Origin: CAZBUB01 sp964494985
GTDB lineage: Bacteria; Desulfobacterota; Desulfovibrionia; Desulfovibrionales; Desulfothermaceae
NCBI GenBank assembly: GCA_964494985.1
Contig: CAZBUB010000002.1
Location: forward strand, 1-64,000
Direction of reading: 5' to 3'
DNA length: 64,000 nucleotides
The translations under genes were made by a program, and so were the position numbers. Positions 51,512 to 60,403 of this stretch are shown here, in pieces. Positions within the stretch are counted from its first letter, which is position 1, and each line of letters opens with the position of its first letter. The notes under the pieces were generated by a model. That model worked only from the letters and a program-made list of their open reading frames with translations. It was not told where the DNA came from and made no database searches.

Positions 51512-52057
51512 CTACATCCCAGGATCTATCAGTCTGTATTCGCCTTTATGTCGCTGATAAAGTACGTTGACCCGGTTCTTGTCCGCATTAAAGAAAACCA
51601 GAAACTCATAGTCGGACTTTTGCAATTGGCTGATGGCCTCTTGTACATCCATGGGCTTGTTGTCTATGCCCTCGGTCCTTAAAGCCAGGCCGGACTCATC
51701 AGGTGCTGGCGCTCCAGGATTCAACGGGGGCTGCAAAGTCTCACCCTTTGGGAATCTTTTCTTGCGCTTGTCCTTTTGTTTGTCTTTGAGCTTGCGCACC
51801 TGGACTTCCATTTTGTCCAGGACCGAATCCAGGGTGGCGTACATATCCTCTGTTTCGTCCTGGGCTGAAAGGTGTATATCGTCAGCATAAAGCACAGCTT
51901 CAGCTATCTGCCTAAACTTCTCAACCTCCATATTCAAATGTAGCTGAATATTTTCCGGATTCTTGATATACTTCTCCAACTTTTCAAACTTGGTCCTTGC
52001 GTATTCCTTGAGCTGCTCAGATGGCTCGAAGTTCTTGAAATTGATGACTATCTCCAT
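51512..52057 (-). CDS. hpf: Ribosome hibernation promoting factor, long form
   Basis: This 181-residue protein has the N-terminal S30AE/YfiA domain (MEIVINFKNFEPSEQLKEYA) and a C-terminal dimerisation domain (AISQLQKSDYEFLVFFNADK, then YRLIDPGM). The long form lets two 70S ribosomes dimerise in stationary phase. GGGAGGTAAGCGC precedes the ATG at 52057; the open frame upstream to 52153 has no ribosome site. It sits between rpoN and ptsN, as in many proteobacteria. Confidence 0.94.
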   Translation of the reverse strand: MEIVINFKNFEPSEQLKEYARTKFEKLEKYIKNPENIQLHLNMEVEKFRQIAEAVLYADDIHLSAQDETEDMYATLDSVLDKMEVQVRKLKDKQKDKRKKRFPKGETLQPPLNPGAPAPDESGLALRTEGIDNKPMDVQEAISQLQKSDYEFLVFFNADKNRVNVLYQRHKGEYRLIDPGM

Positions 52058-52166
52058 GCGCTTACCTCCCGAACTGAATGTCTGTCCCAGACTGATTCCA
52101 TGTATGACTTCTTCGCCTTCGGGTTGTAAACCGCCCAAGGCTTCCCTGCACATATGCTCAACCTGG

Positions 52167-53591
52167 CTAATGTCTCTTTTTCCTTTTGGAAGAGGAAGGT
52201 ATGCCTAGTGCCTCCCTGTACTTGGCCACAGTCCTGCGAGCTATTTCCACTTGTAGCTTGTTCTGTAAAAACTCTACCAGCTTCTTGTCACTGAGAGGCC
52301 TTTTCTGATCCTCCTCTGAGATCATTTTCTGTATCTGAGCCTTGACGCTCTGGGAAGCTACAAATCCGCCTCCATGGACTCCCAGGCCACTGTTGAAAAA
52401 ATACTTTAATTCAAAAATCCCAAATGGGGTGGAAATGTATTTATTGTTGGTGATCCTGCTCACAGTGGACTCGTGCACTTCAACATCCTCAGCCACATCT
52501 TTGAGCACCAAGGGCCTTAATCTGCTGACCCCATTTTCAAAAAAATCCCTTTGAAACCTGACAATGCTCTCCACTACTCTATAGAGGGTGCGCTGTCTCT
52601 GCTGCAGGCTTTTCATCAGCCACAAGGCTTCCCTGAGCTGATCCTGCAGAAAATCCTTGGTCTTGCCTTTCCTGTTGCCTATCTCCTGCAAATACTGGGG
52701 ATTGAGCTGTAAGTCAGGCATGCCTTCTTCATTCAGCATTATCACGAATTCGTCATCTATCTTATAGACATAAGCATCAGGGATCACATAAAATGTTTCA
52801 CCAGTGCCAAAGCTGTTCCCAGGCCTGGGATCCAGGCTCTGGATTATTTCCATGTACTCCAGAACCTCTTCTCTACTCAGACCCAGCTTCTTTGCCAGTA
52901 CCTGATAGTCCTGTTCATGCAAATCCTGGAGATGCTCTTGCAGCATGTCTTGCAAGACCTGATCCAACCTGCCCTGCACCCTGAGCTGAATCATCAGGCA
53001 TTCGCCCAAATCCCTGCTAGCCACACCCACAGGATCGAACTCCTGCACTTTGGCCAAAACATTTCCAACCTGTTCTTCTGCACAGCCTAGACTCTGGGCG
53101 ATCTCCTGGGGGCTGATCTGCAAATACCCATGGGAATCCAGATTGCCAATGATCATTTCTCCGATGCTTCTTTGCTCCGGGGTAAAATCAGAGAGGAAAA
53201 GCTGCCAGTAGAGGTGGCTTTGCAAGGAAGGTTTGGCAGCGCAGGTGGCCTCAAAAGACACCATCTGTTCCGGAATCTCCCTCTCCCCAACCAATTTAGA
53301 GGAGCTGGAGAAGTTGCCCAAATAATCCTCCCATTCAGCATTCCTAAGCAGGCTGGACTCCTGAACGTCGAATTTCTGAAATCTTTCTCCAGACTCATTG
53401 GCCTCGGAGATCTCCTCTGCTTGCAGTTCAGCTTGCCTTTCTTCTAAAAGAGGATTCTCCAAAAGGGCTTCCTGCACAGTGTCCATCAGCTCCTGCCTGG
53501 AAAGCTGTAAAAGCTTAATAGCCTGCTGCAATTGGGGGGTCATCACCAATTGCTGGCTGAGCTTCAGGTTCTGGCGCAGTTCCAATGCCAT
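52167..53591 (-). CDS. rpoN: RNA polymerase sigma-54 factor
   Basis: This 474-residue sigma-54 has the glutamine-rich activator-interacting region I (LSQQLVMTPQLQQAIKLLQL), the core-binding region, a helix-turn-helix (DVAEDVEVHESTVSRITNNK) and the RpoN box ARRTVAKYREALGIPSS, which reads the -24 element. It directs transcription that depends on enhancer-binding ATPases. A 186-nt gap separates it from lptB, room for its own promoter. Confidence 0.97.
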   Translation of the reverse strand: MALELRQNLKLSQQLVMTPQLQQAIKLLQLSRQELMDTVQEALLENPLLEERQAELQAEEISEANESGERFQKFDVQESSLLRNAEWEDYLGNFSSSSKLVGEREIPEQMVSFEATCAAKPSLQSHLYWQLFLSDFTPEQRSIGEMIIGNLDSHGYLQISPQEIAQSLGCAEEQVGNVLAKVQEFDPVGVASRDLGECLMIQLRVQGRLDQVLQDMLQEHLQDLHEQDYQVLAKKLGLSREEVLEYMEIIQSLDPRPGNSFGTGETFYVIPDAYVYKIDDEFVIMLNEEGMPDLQLNPQYLQEIGNRKGKTKDFLQDQLREALWLMKSLQQRQRTLYRVVESIVRFQRDFFENGVSRLRPLVLKDVAEDVEVHESTVSRITNNKYISTPFGIFELKYFFNSGLGVHGGGFVASQSVKAQIQKMISEEDQKRPLSDKKLVEFLQNKLQVEIARRTVAKYREALGIPSSSKRKKRH

Positions 53592-53777
53592 AAGTCTATC
53601 TTATCATCCTGCTTTTTCTGTTATTTTTTTGTGATGCAAATATTTTGCCACAGACCCAGAAGCAATGCAAACAAATATTTATATTCTCAGAAGCATATCC
53701 ATACTCCTGAAAACATACGCTCCTAAAGCCAAGTATCCAGACTCCATGGATCCTGAAAAGGCAAGCATACGCAAATG

Positions 53778-54494
53778 CTAAAGCCGAAACTCCTGACCCA
53801 AGTAAAGCTGCCTGGCTTGGGCATCCTCCACGATTTCAGCTGGAGCACCCTGCATGATGATCCTTCCTTCATAGACCAGATGGACCTTGTCACAAATATG
53901 CATGGTTTCTCGCACATTATGATCTGAAATCAGCACCCCTATTCCTTTTTGCTTCAGATCCAGTACGATCTTCTGAATGTCCTCCACAGCCAAAGGATCA
54001 ATTCCGGCAAATGGCTCGTCTAGTAAAATAAACTTGGGCTGCCGCACCAAGGCCCTAGCTATCTCCAACCTGCGTCTTTCTCCACCTGAGAGCTGCAGCG
54101 CTTTTTGCTCCGAGAGCCTGGCTATGCCCAATTCATTTAATAACTCCTGGAGCCTTGTTTTTTGTTCCCTGCGCTTTAAGCCTGTATACTCCAGGATGAT
54201 CTGCAGATTCTGGGCCACGCTCAGCTTCTTGAAGACAGAGCTCTCCTGGGGCAAATAACTAAGCCCCATTCTGGCCCTTTCATGCAGAGGACTGGCACTA
54301 ATATCCTTACCTTCCAGCTCTATGCTGCCCTGGTTAGGCTTGATTATGCCCACCAGCATGTAAAAAGTAGTGGTTTTACCCGCACCATTAGGTCCCAACA
54401 GGCCCACGACCTCCCCTTGCTCCAGCTCCAGATCTATCTCACTCACCACCTGTCTGGGCCCGAATCGCTTACTGATCCTGTGTGCGGCCAGCAT
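53778..54494 (-). CDS. lptB: LPS export ABC transporter ATPase LptB
   Basis: This 238-residue ATPase powers lipopolysaccharide extraction from the inner membrane. Motifs: Walker A GLLGPNGAGKTTTFYML, signature LSGGERRRLEIARAL, Walker B FILLDEPFAGIDP and the switch ISDHNVRE. It lies 5 nt after lptA. The membrane partners LptF and LptG are not in the window. Confidence 0.96.
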   Translation of the reverse strand: MLAAHRISKRFGPRQVVSEIDLELEQGEVVGLLGPNGAGKTTTFYMLVGIIKPNQGSIELEGKDISASPLHERARMGLSYLPQESSVFKKLSVAQNLQIILEYTGLKRREQKTRLQELLNELGIARLSEQKALQLSGGERRRLEIARALVRQPKFILLDEPFAGIDPLAVEDIQKIVLDLKQKGIGVLISDHNVRETMHICDKVHLVYEGRIIMQGAPAEIVEDAQARQLYLGQEFRL

Positions 54495-54499
54495 ATAAG

Positions 54500-55066
54500 C
54501 TACTCACCTTCCTCCTGTTCTGGAAAAAATACAGCCCGAACACGATCTCCATTCTCACCTGCACTCACCTCGCTTCTGTCCTCCTTGAGATATATGGTCA
54601 CCTTCTGACCCTGGATCTGATTCGGCCCTTCCTGAATCTTTACATCCCCTTGCAGCACCAAGGTTTCCTTTTGTTTCTCATATACCGCCATTTTACTCGT
54701 AGCGGTTCTATCCTGCATTTCAATACGCACCCCGTCCTTCGCCTCCAAGCGCTGAAAATCCTGACTTGCATTTGCCTCCTGCATTCCGGCTTCTGAGGCC
54801 AAAAAGACTGTCAGCTTCTCACACCACAACTCCATATCAGGACGCTCTAAATGCACATTTTGCAAGAACTCTACCTTGTTCTCGCCCCGGGTATACGCCA
54901 TTTTATTGGATCTGATTTTGGTCGGGCCCTCCTGATCCTGCTTTTCCAACTCCATTTTGCTTTGACTGGCCTCATCTGCCAAGGCTAAACTGGCTCCCAA
55001 GAACACGAGCCCTAAGATAAGCATCAAAGCGCCCCAAAGCCCATAGTTTGATTTTCGAATATCCAT
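54500..55066 (-). CDS. lptA: LPS transport periplasmic protein LptA
   Basis: This 188-residue protein begins MDIRKSNYGLWGALMLILGL, a signal peptide, cut near LALADE. The OstA-type beta-jellyroll follows, with KIRSNKMAYTRGENKVEFLQ typical of the first strands. It forms the bridge carrying LPS across the periplasm. The ATG at 55066 fits the signal peptide; the longer frame to 55102 has only an extra polar stretch. It follows lptC by 69 nt. Confidence 0.9.
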   Translation of the reverse strand: MDIRKSNYGLWGALMLILGLVFLGASLALADEASQSKMELEKQDQEGPTKIRSNKMAYTRGENKVEFLQNVHLERPDMELWCEKLTVFLASEAGMQEANASQDFQRLEAKDGVRIEMQDRTATSKMAVYEKQKETLVLQGDVKIQEGPNQIQGQKVTIYLKEDRSEVSAGENGDRVRAVFFPEQEEGE

Positions 55067-55135
55067 ATTTCCGTTACCAGAGTTAGAAATTACTCCTGAC
55101 ACGCTTTTTTATTTCCTGGATAAAATATTTCCTAT

Positions 55136-55708
55136 CTATTTTGCAGTACCCAAGGAATAAAGCTCTGCCTGAACCTGCCCCTGGACCACTACCTTCTCTG
55201 CTTGCATCTCGAACCTGGCCTGACTGCCCAAAACCTGCAGGGAGGGATGCTGTGCAAAAACAGGCCCTTGAAAGACAACCCAGCCCAAATTTTCCACATA
55301 TTGCATGGCTTCTGCCTGCAGGAGCATATCTTGATAATCGGCCTTAACCCCGTGACGAAACCTGGCGCTCTGTCGATCCTGATCAAATGTGCCCTGTCTG
55401 GCTTGGACCAAAAGGGGTTCCTGATTTTGGCGAGAAAGAAACTCCAGACTGGGATCCTGGAGGTGAAATACAGCTTCTTCCTGACTGTATTCGCTGCGAG
55501 GAGCAGTGAGTCTCCAAGCCTTCTTCCCGTCTGAGCCGTGTTCCAGTTCCAGCCCCTGTACTGAGACAGTAAACTTCATATCCCTCAAGGAACCCTGTCC
55601 CGGCCCTTCTTGGCTCAGCCTAAATATCAGGGCCACTGTTGCTGCCGCCAAAAGCAAAACCCCGAACAACAGCAATCTTTTCCTCTTCAATCCACCCACT
55701 TTGACCAT
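55136..55708 (-). CDS. lptC: LPS export protein LptC
   Basis: This 190-residue protein has one N-terminal membrane helix (KRKRLLLFGVLLLAAATVAL), then repeated beta strands such as LTAPRSEYSQEEAVFHLQDP of the LptC fold. It links LptBFG to LptA. GCAGGGA lies before the ATG at 55708; a GTG four codons upstream is less likely. It overlaps the end of kdsC by 22 nt. Confidence 0.88.
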   Translation of the reverse strand: MVKVGGLKRKRLLLFGVLLLAAATVALIFRLSQEGPGQGSLRDMKFTVSVQGLELEHGSDGKKAWRLTAPRSEYSQEEAVFHLQDPSLEFLSRQNQEPLLVQARQGTFDQDRQSARFRHGVKADYQDMLLQAEAMQYVENLGWVVFQGPVFAQHPSLQVLGSQARFEMQAEKVVVQGQVQAELYSLGTAK

Positions 55709-56208
55709 AATCCCTGCCACTTATCTTGGGCCTGCAAAATAAAGCGAATAGCCTCCCTGACAGCACCATGTCCACCTGGCACCCTAGAAATCCAAGCAGC
55801 GATTCCCAAAATCTCAGGCTGGGCATTACACACAGCCATGGGTAGACCCACATAGCCCATAACCTGTGCATCCACCCAATCATCCCCAAGATAGGCTAGC
55901 TCACAAGATTTTAGTTCATAGCGCCTGCATATATCCAGTAAGGCCTGCATCTTGCCCAGCTTCCCTGAATGGTATTCTTGCACCCCCAATTCCTGGACAC
56001 GCACCTTAACCGCCTCAGACTCAAGTCCGGTGATAACTGCTACTTCCAGACCTGCTGACTGGGCCAGCTTCACCCCCAGACCATCTTGGACATGAAACCT
56101 TTTGCTGATTCCCCCCTGAACACCATAGTAAAGCCCACCATCAGTGAATACTCCGTCCACATCGCAGATCAGCATCTTGATTGCCAAAGCGGCAATTTCA
56201 GCTGACAT
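55687..56208 (-). CDS. kdsC: KDO 8-phosphate phosphatase KdsC
   Basis: This 173-residue HAD phosphatase releases KDO from its 8-phosphate for lipid A core synthesis. The nucleophile is in LICDVDGVFTDGGLYY, GLEVAVITGLES is motif II, and YLGDDWVDAQVM is motif IV. The ATG at 56208 lies inside the end of kdsA (11-nt overlap), coupling the two steps of the pathway. Confidence 0.94.
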   Translation of the reverse strand: MSAEIAALAIKMLICDVDGVFTDGGLYYGVQGGISKRFHVQDGLGVKLAQSAGLEVAVITGLESEAVKVRVQELGVQEYHSGKLGKMQALLDICRRYELKSCELAYLGDDWVDAQVMGYVGLPMAVCNAQPEILGIAAWISRVPGGHGAVREAIRFILQAQDKWQGLWSKWVD

Positions 56209-57010
56209 GGAGGCACCCTCGTAAGGCCAAGAGTTCCTGCAGCAATCTTTCCAGCCCGGACAAAGGCTGGCTGTTAGGACCATCGCACAGGGCCTGTTCA
56301 GGATCAGGATGGACCTCCATGAACACTCCCTGACAGCCAGCTGCTACCGCGGCCCTGGCCAATAAGGGCACATACTCTCTCTGGCCCCCAGAAGCAGATC
56401 CTTTTCCTCCGGGCAGCTGCACGCTGTGGGTAGCATCGAAAACAACCGGATATCCTGTCTCCTGCATAATTGGCAAAGACCTAAAGTCCACTACCAAATT
56501 ATTATAACCAAAGCTGCTGCCTCGCTCAGTAAGCCAAATCCGAGAGTTGCCACCTGCAGAGATCTTTTGCGCTACCTGCTGCATATCCCAAGGGGCTTGG
56601 AATTGGCCTTTTTTCACGTTGACAATTTTACCTGTCTTTGCCGCAGCCAACAAAAGATCCGTTTGCCTACACAAAAAGGCGGGTATCTGCAAAACATCCA
56701 CCACTTCGGCAGCAGGCCGGGCCTGCTCCGGCAGATGGATATCTGTTGTCACAGGCAGGCCACTCTCCTGCCTGATCCTGGCCAGCCATTTTAAACCCTG
56801 CTGCAGCCCTGGTCCTCTGAAAGAATGCAGGGAGGTTCTATTGGCCTTGTCCAGGGAGCTTTTAAAAACCACAGGCACATTCAAACGACTGGCAATCTCC
56901 TTCAGGGCCATTGCTGTATCTAGGGCCAGCTCCAAGCTTTCTAGAGCACATGGACCTAAAATAAAAAAAAGGCCTTTTTGACTGGCCAGGTAGGGATCTT
57001 GGCTAGGCAT
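56198..57010 (-). CDS. kdsA: KDO 8-phosphate synthase KdsA
   Basis: This 270-residue aldolase condenses arabinose-5-phosphate and phosphoenolpyruvate. Motifs: FILGPCALES, VVFKSSLDKANRTS, VTTDIHLPEQ, NVKKGQFQAPWDM, WLTERGSSFGYNNL, FDATHSVQLPGG and FMEVHPDPEQAL. The Asn in NVKKGQ suggests the metal-independent class, since metal-dependent enzymes carry Cys near NIKAG/CGQ; this is an eye-only judgement. It starts 3 nt after pyrG. Confidence 0.95.
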   Translation of the reverse strand: MPSQDPYLASQKGLFFILGPCALESLELALDTAMALKEIASRLNVPVVFKSSLDKANRTSLHSFRGPGLQQGLKWLARIRQESGLPVTTDIHLPEQARPAAEVVDVLQIPAFLCRQTDLLLAAAKTGKIVNVKKGQFQAPWDMQQVAQKISAGGNSRIWLTERGSSFGYNNLVVDFRSLPIMQETGYPVVFDATHSVQLPGGKGSASGGQREYVPLLARAAVAAGCQGVFMEVHPDPEQALCDGPNSQPLSGLERLLQELLALRGCLHVS

Positions 57011-57013
57011 TAT

Positions 57014-58693
57014 TTAAGCCTCATGCAGAACAGATTCTGTTTGTCCGCACTCCTCACAAATGCTCCTTTGTTTGCGGGCTGCCCGGATAAACTCTCTGAA
57101 TAAAGGATGGGAATGCATGGGATTGGATTTAAATTCAGGATGGAACTGGCAACCTACAAACCAAGGATGGTCTTGCAGCTCCACTATCTCCACCAGGGTC
57201 TCATCAGGAGAGCATCCACTTAGGAGCATACCATGGCTATGGAACTGCTCAGCGTAAGCCTTATTGAATTCGTATCTATGTCTATGTCGCTCATCTATGC
57301 GCTCAGCACCATAGGCAGCCTTAGCCTTGCTATCTGGCATGAGCAGACAGGGATAGGAGCCCAGGCGCATAGTTCCGCCCTTGTCCGAATCCCTGTCCCT
57401 TTCCTGCATGCATTGTCTGTGCACATCATACCATTGAGTCATCAAATAAATGACTGGATCAGGTGTATCTGGTGCGAATTCGCTAGAGTGGGCATCTGAT
57501 AGTCCCAAAACATTGCGGGCAAAATCGATTACAGCACATTGCATGCCCAGGCATATGCCAAAAAAGGGAATTTTGTTCTGCCTAGCAAAGCCACAGGCCA
57601 ATATTTTGCCCTCCACCCCTCGATAGCCAAAGCCTCCAGGCACCAAGATCCCGTCTAATCCCTGCAAGCGCTCCTGCACAGATTCCTGGCTGAGCTCCTC
57701 TGCATTCACATAGACCAAATCCACTGCTGAAGAATTGGCAACTCCGGCATGGATTAAGGCTTCATGGAGGCTTTTGTATGCCTCCTTGAGATCCACATAC
57801 TTACCTACAATACCTATCCTGACCCTGTGCTCTGGGTGGGAAAGCCTTTGCATCAGTTGTTGCCAAGGTGCGAGATCTGGATTCTTGGCTGGCAATCGAA
57901 GCATTATAGCTATCTTCTGATCCAGGCCCTCGCTGTAAAAGGCCAGTGGAACCTGATAGATACTCTGTACATCCACTGCAGAGAATACAGCATCAGGCTC
58001 TACATTGCAGAAAAGGGCAATCTTGGATTTGAGATCCTGTCCCAGCTCTACCTCTGAACGGCAAAGGATAATATCCGGTTGAATGCCTATGCTTCGCAAC
58101 TCCTTTACGCTGTGCTGGGTAGGTTTGGTCTTTAGCTCGCCTGCGGCCCGCATATAGGGCACCAAAGTTAGATGGATGTATAAGACATTCTCTTTGCCCA
58201 GATTTGAGCGCATTTGCCGAATGGCTTCCAAAAAAGGCTGGCCTTCAATATCCCCAACTGTGCCCCCAATTTCAATTATGGCCACATCTTCCTCATCCTG
58301 GACTACCCTGCGGATCATTTCCTTGATCCGATCAGTGACATGGGGGATGACCTGCACAGTGCCCCCAAGATAGTCCCCTCTTCGCTCCTTGCTGATCACC
58401 GCATGGTAGATGCTACCAGAGGTGTAATTGTTGCGCTGGGACATGGGCTGGCCCAGATACCTCTCGTAATGTCCCAGATCCAGGTCCGTCTCTGCCCCAT
58501 CATCAGTGACAAAGACCTCACCATGCTGAAAGGGATTCATGGTGCCTGGATCCACATTTATATATGGGTCCAGCTTTTGAATGGTTACCTTAAGTCCCCT
58601 GGCCTTAAGCAAAGCTCCCACTGAAGCAGCTGCCAACCCTTTGCCCAAGGAAGACAGTACTCCTCCAGTTACGAATATAAATTTGGTCTTCAT
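57014..58693 (-). CDS. pyrG: CTP synthase
   Basis: This 559-residue enzyme makes CTP from UTP with glutamine. The N-terminal synthetase domain starts KFIFVTGGVLSSLGKGLAAA. The C-terminal glutaminase has the nucleophile Cys in FFGICLGMQCAVIDF and ends HPEFKSNPMHSHPLF. A short tail, CEECGQTESV, is a bit longer than usual. It opens the kdsA-kdsC-lpt block, since CTP is needed to activate KDO. Confidence 0.96.
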   Translation of the reverse strand: MKTKFIFVTGGVLSSLGKGLAAASVGALLKARGLKVTIQKLDPYINVDPGTMNPFQHGEVFVTDDGAETDLDLGHYERYLGQPMSQRNNYTSGSIYHAVISKERRGDYLGGTVQVIPHVTDRIKEMIRRVVQDEEDVAIIEIGGTVGDIEGQPFLEAIRQMRSNLGKENVLYIHLTLVPYMRAAGELKTKPTQHSVKELRSIGIQPDIILCRSEVELGQDLKSKIALFCNVEPDAVFSAVDVQSIYQVPLAFYSEGLDQKIAIMLRLPAKNPDLAPWQQLMQRLSHPEHRVRIGIVGKYVDLKEAYKSLHEALIHAGVANSSAVDLVYVNAEELSQESVQERLQGLDGILVPGGFGYRGVEGKILACGFARQNKIPFFGICLGMQCAVIDFARNVLGLSDAHSSEFAPDTPDPVIYLMTQWYDVHRQCMQERDRDSDKGGTMRLGSYPCLLMPDSKAKAAYGAERIDERHRHRYEFNKAYAEQFHSHGMLLSGCSPDETLVEIVELQDHPWFVGCQFHPEFKSNPMHSHPLFREFIRAARKQRSICEECGQTESVLHEA

Positions 58694-58968
58694 AGCTGCT
58701 CGAGTTTTTTTTCTTTTTGTTCGGCTTCATTGCTACCTTGACTCGCAGACCTATAACCCTTTCCTGGCCAAAAGTCCATGAGCAGCACGAAACACAGCCA
58801 CCAGAGCCTTTTTGCAAGAACATTGAGGAACCTTCCTTCCCAAGAGGCTCTAAAAGAACATGTGCCTTTTTCAAGCCCTCAAACACAAGCATTGACTATG
58901 CCTAAGACCCAGATTACCATTTTATCCTATCTCAAGCAAAGCAATCTTCAACCAGCCCAGGAGCAGGC

Positions 58969-59793
58969 ATGAGCCAGGCTAGAGTGTTGATTATATCCGG
59001 AAACGGCACCAATTGTGAAAGGGAGACAGCTTATGCAGTAAAGGTGGCTGGCGCTGAGCAAGTGCAAGTAGCCCATTTCTCTGAACTGCTCACTGAAGAG
59101 GTGCGCATCGCTGACTATAATTTTCTGATTTTTCCTGGGGGCTTCTTAGACGGGGATCATCTAGGGGCTGCCCAGGCTGCTGCTGCACGGATCAGATTCT
59201 CCAAGACAAAATCCGGCAGCAGCGTTCTGCAGGAGATAAAAAGCCTGCAGGCCCAAGGAGGTCTCATTCTGGGCATCTGCAATGGTTTCCAGCTCTTGGT
59301 CAAATTGGGTTTCTTGCCGAACACCGGGTTGGACTACACTCCCCAAGTCAGCCTTAGCCACAATGACTCTGCCAGATTCGAGGACCGCTGGGTGCATCTC
59401 AGCAGAAATCCAAGCTCCAACTGTATATTTTGTGCCGGAACAGAGCAGCTCTACCTCCCGGTTCGCCACGGAGAAGGCAAGCTGATACCTGCAGACCGGG
59501 AACTGCTAACAGAGCTCCAGGAAAAAAACCTTATCGCTTTGCAGTATACAGATTCCCAAGGCAGACCAACCCAAAGCTACCCAGAAAACCCTAACGGATC
59601 TCCTCTGGGTATAGCTGGACTCACAGATCCTACAGGCAGGATACTGGGCCTGATGCCCCACCCTGAAGCCTATAACCACAGGACCAATCATCCCTTCTGG
59701 ACCAGGAATGATTCAGGACATCCCTGGGGCATTGACCTTTTTGCCAACGCTATTGGTTATCTGCACGGGACTGCCTGGAATGGACTCAGATGA
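58969..59793 (+). CDS. purQ: Phosphoribosylformylglycinamidine synthase, glutaminase subunit (PurQ)
   Basis: This 274-residue class I glutaminase supplies ammonia for the fourth step of purine synthesis. The catalytic Cys is in GLILGICNGFQLLVKLG and the His/Glu pair in GLMPHPEAYNH. It is longer than the roughly 225-residue Bacillus form and resembles the 260-280-residue version of some Desulfobacterota and archaea. AGGAG lies 6 nt before the ATG. It overlaps tadA by 4 nt (ATGA). Confidence 0.92.
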   Translation: MSQARVLIISGNGTNCERETAYAVKVAGAEQVQVAHFSELLTEEVRIADYNFLIFPGGFLDGDHLGAAQAAAARIRFSKTKSGSSVLQEIKSLQAQGGLILGICNGFQLLVKLGFLPNTGLDYTPQVSLSHNDSARFEDRWVHLSRNPSSNCIFCAGTEQLYLPVRHGEGKLIPADRELLTELQEKNLIALQYTDSQGRPTQSYPENPNGSPLGIAGLTDPTGRILGLMPHPEAYNHRTNHPFWTRNDSGHPWGIDLFANAIGYLHGTAWNGLR

Positions 59794-60299
59794 TCAGCCT
59801 TAACTCCAAAGCTCCAGGGGCTTATCCCATTGCAGAACATGCAGACTGGAGTCAGCAGATGCAGCAAGCTCTGCAGCAAGCCGCCCAGGCTGCGAAGTTG
59901 GGCGAAGTGCCAGTGGGGGCTGTACTGGCAGATTCTAGCGGGGCTTTGTTGGCTGCAGCAGGCAACAGGAGTATTTCCTACTCTGACCCTAGCGGGCATG
60001 CAGAGATTCTGGCTCTGAGAAAGGCCGCCCAAAAAACAGGCAACTATCGTCTGCCTGGAACGGTCTTGATCAGCACCTTGGAGCCTTGTATAATGTGTTT
60101 AGGCTGCATGGTACAGGCCAGATGCAGCGGCCTCATCTTTGCATGCAGGGACCCCAAGGCAGGAGCAGTGGTTTCCAGACTGCAGCTGGACAAGGATCTG
60201 GGCTGGCTGAATCATGAATTCTGGCATGCAGAAGGCTTGTTGCAAGAGGAATGCAGCTCGCTTTTGCGGGATTTTTTCCGCCTCCGGCGACAGAAATAG
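59790..60299 (+). CDS. tadA: tRNA-specific adenosine deaminase TadA
   Basis: This 169-residue zinc deaminase converts A34 to inosine in tRNA-Arg(ACG). It has HAE in PSGHAEILALR with the proton-shuttling Glu, and the zinc cysteines in TLEPCIMCLGCM. Its ATG overlaps the purQ stop, so both are translated together. The tRNA-Ser gene begins 2 nt after the stop. Confidence 0.93.
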   Translation: MISLNSKAPGAYPIAEHADWSQQMQQALQQAAQAAKLGEVPVGAVLADSSGALLAAAGNRSISYSDPSGHAEILALRKAAQKTGNYRLPGTVLISTLEPCIMCLGCMVQARCSGLIFACRDPKAGAVVSRLQLDKDLGWLNHEFWHAEGLLQEECSSLLRDFFRLRRQK

Positions 60300-60300
60300 C

Positions 60301-60395
60301 GGAGAGGTACCGAAGTCTGGTCACAACGGGCCCGACTCGAAATCGGGTTGGCGGTTCGTCCCGCCACGAGGGTTCAAATCCCTCCCTCTCCGCCA
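60301..60395 (+). tRNA. tRNA-Ser (anticodon CGA)
   Basis: This 95-nt class II tRNA has acceptor GGAGAGG with CCTCTCC, discriminator G and an encoded CCA. The anticodon arm CCCGA-CTCGAAA-TCGGG gives CGA. It has a long variable arm and the T loop GGTTCAAATCC. It probably shares the tadA transcript. Confidence 0.96.
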
Positions 60396-60403
60396 AATAA
60401 AAC

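Noticed and set aside
58898..58972. 24-codon upstream frame overlapping the purQ start (ATGA)
   Set aside because: No ribosome site and no codon pattern of a leader peptide; purQ has its own AGGAG. Probably chance.
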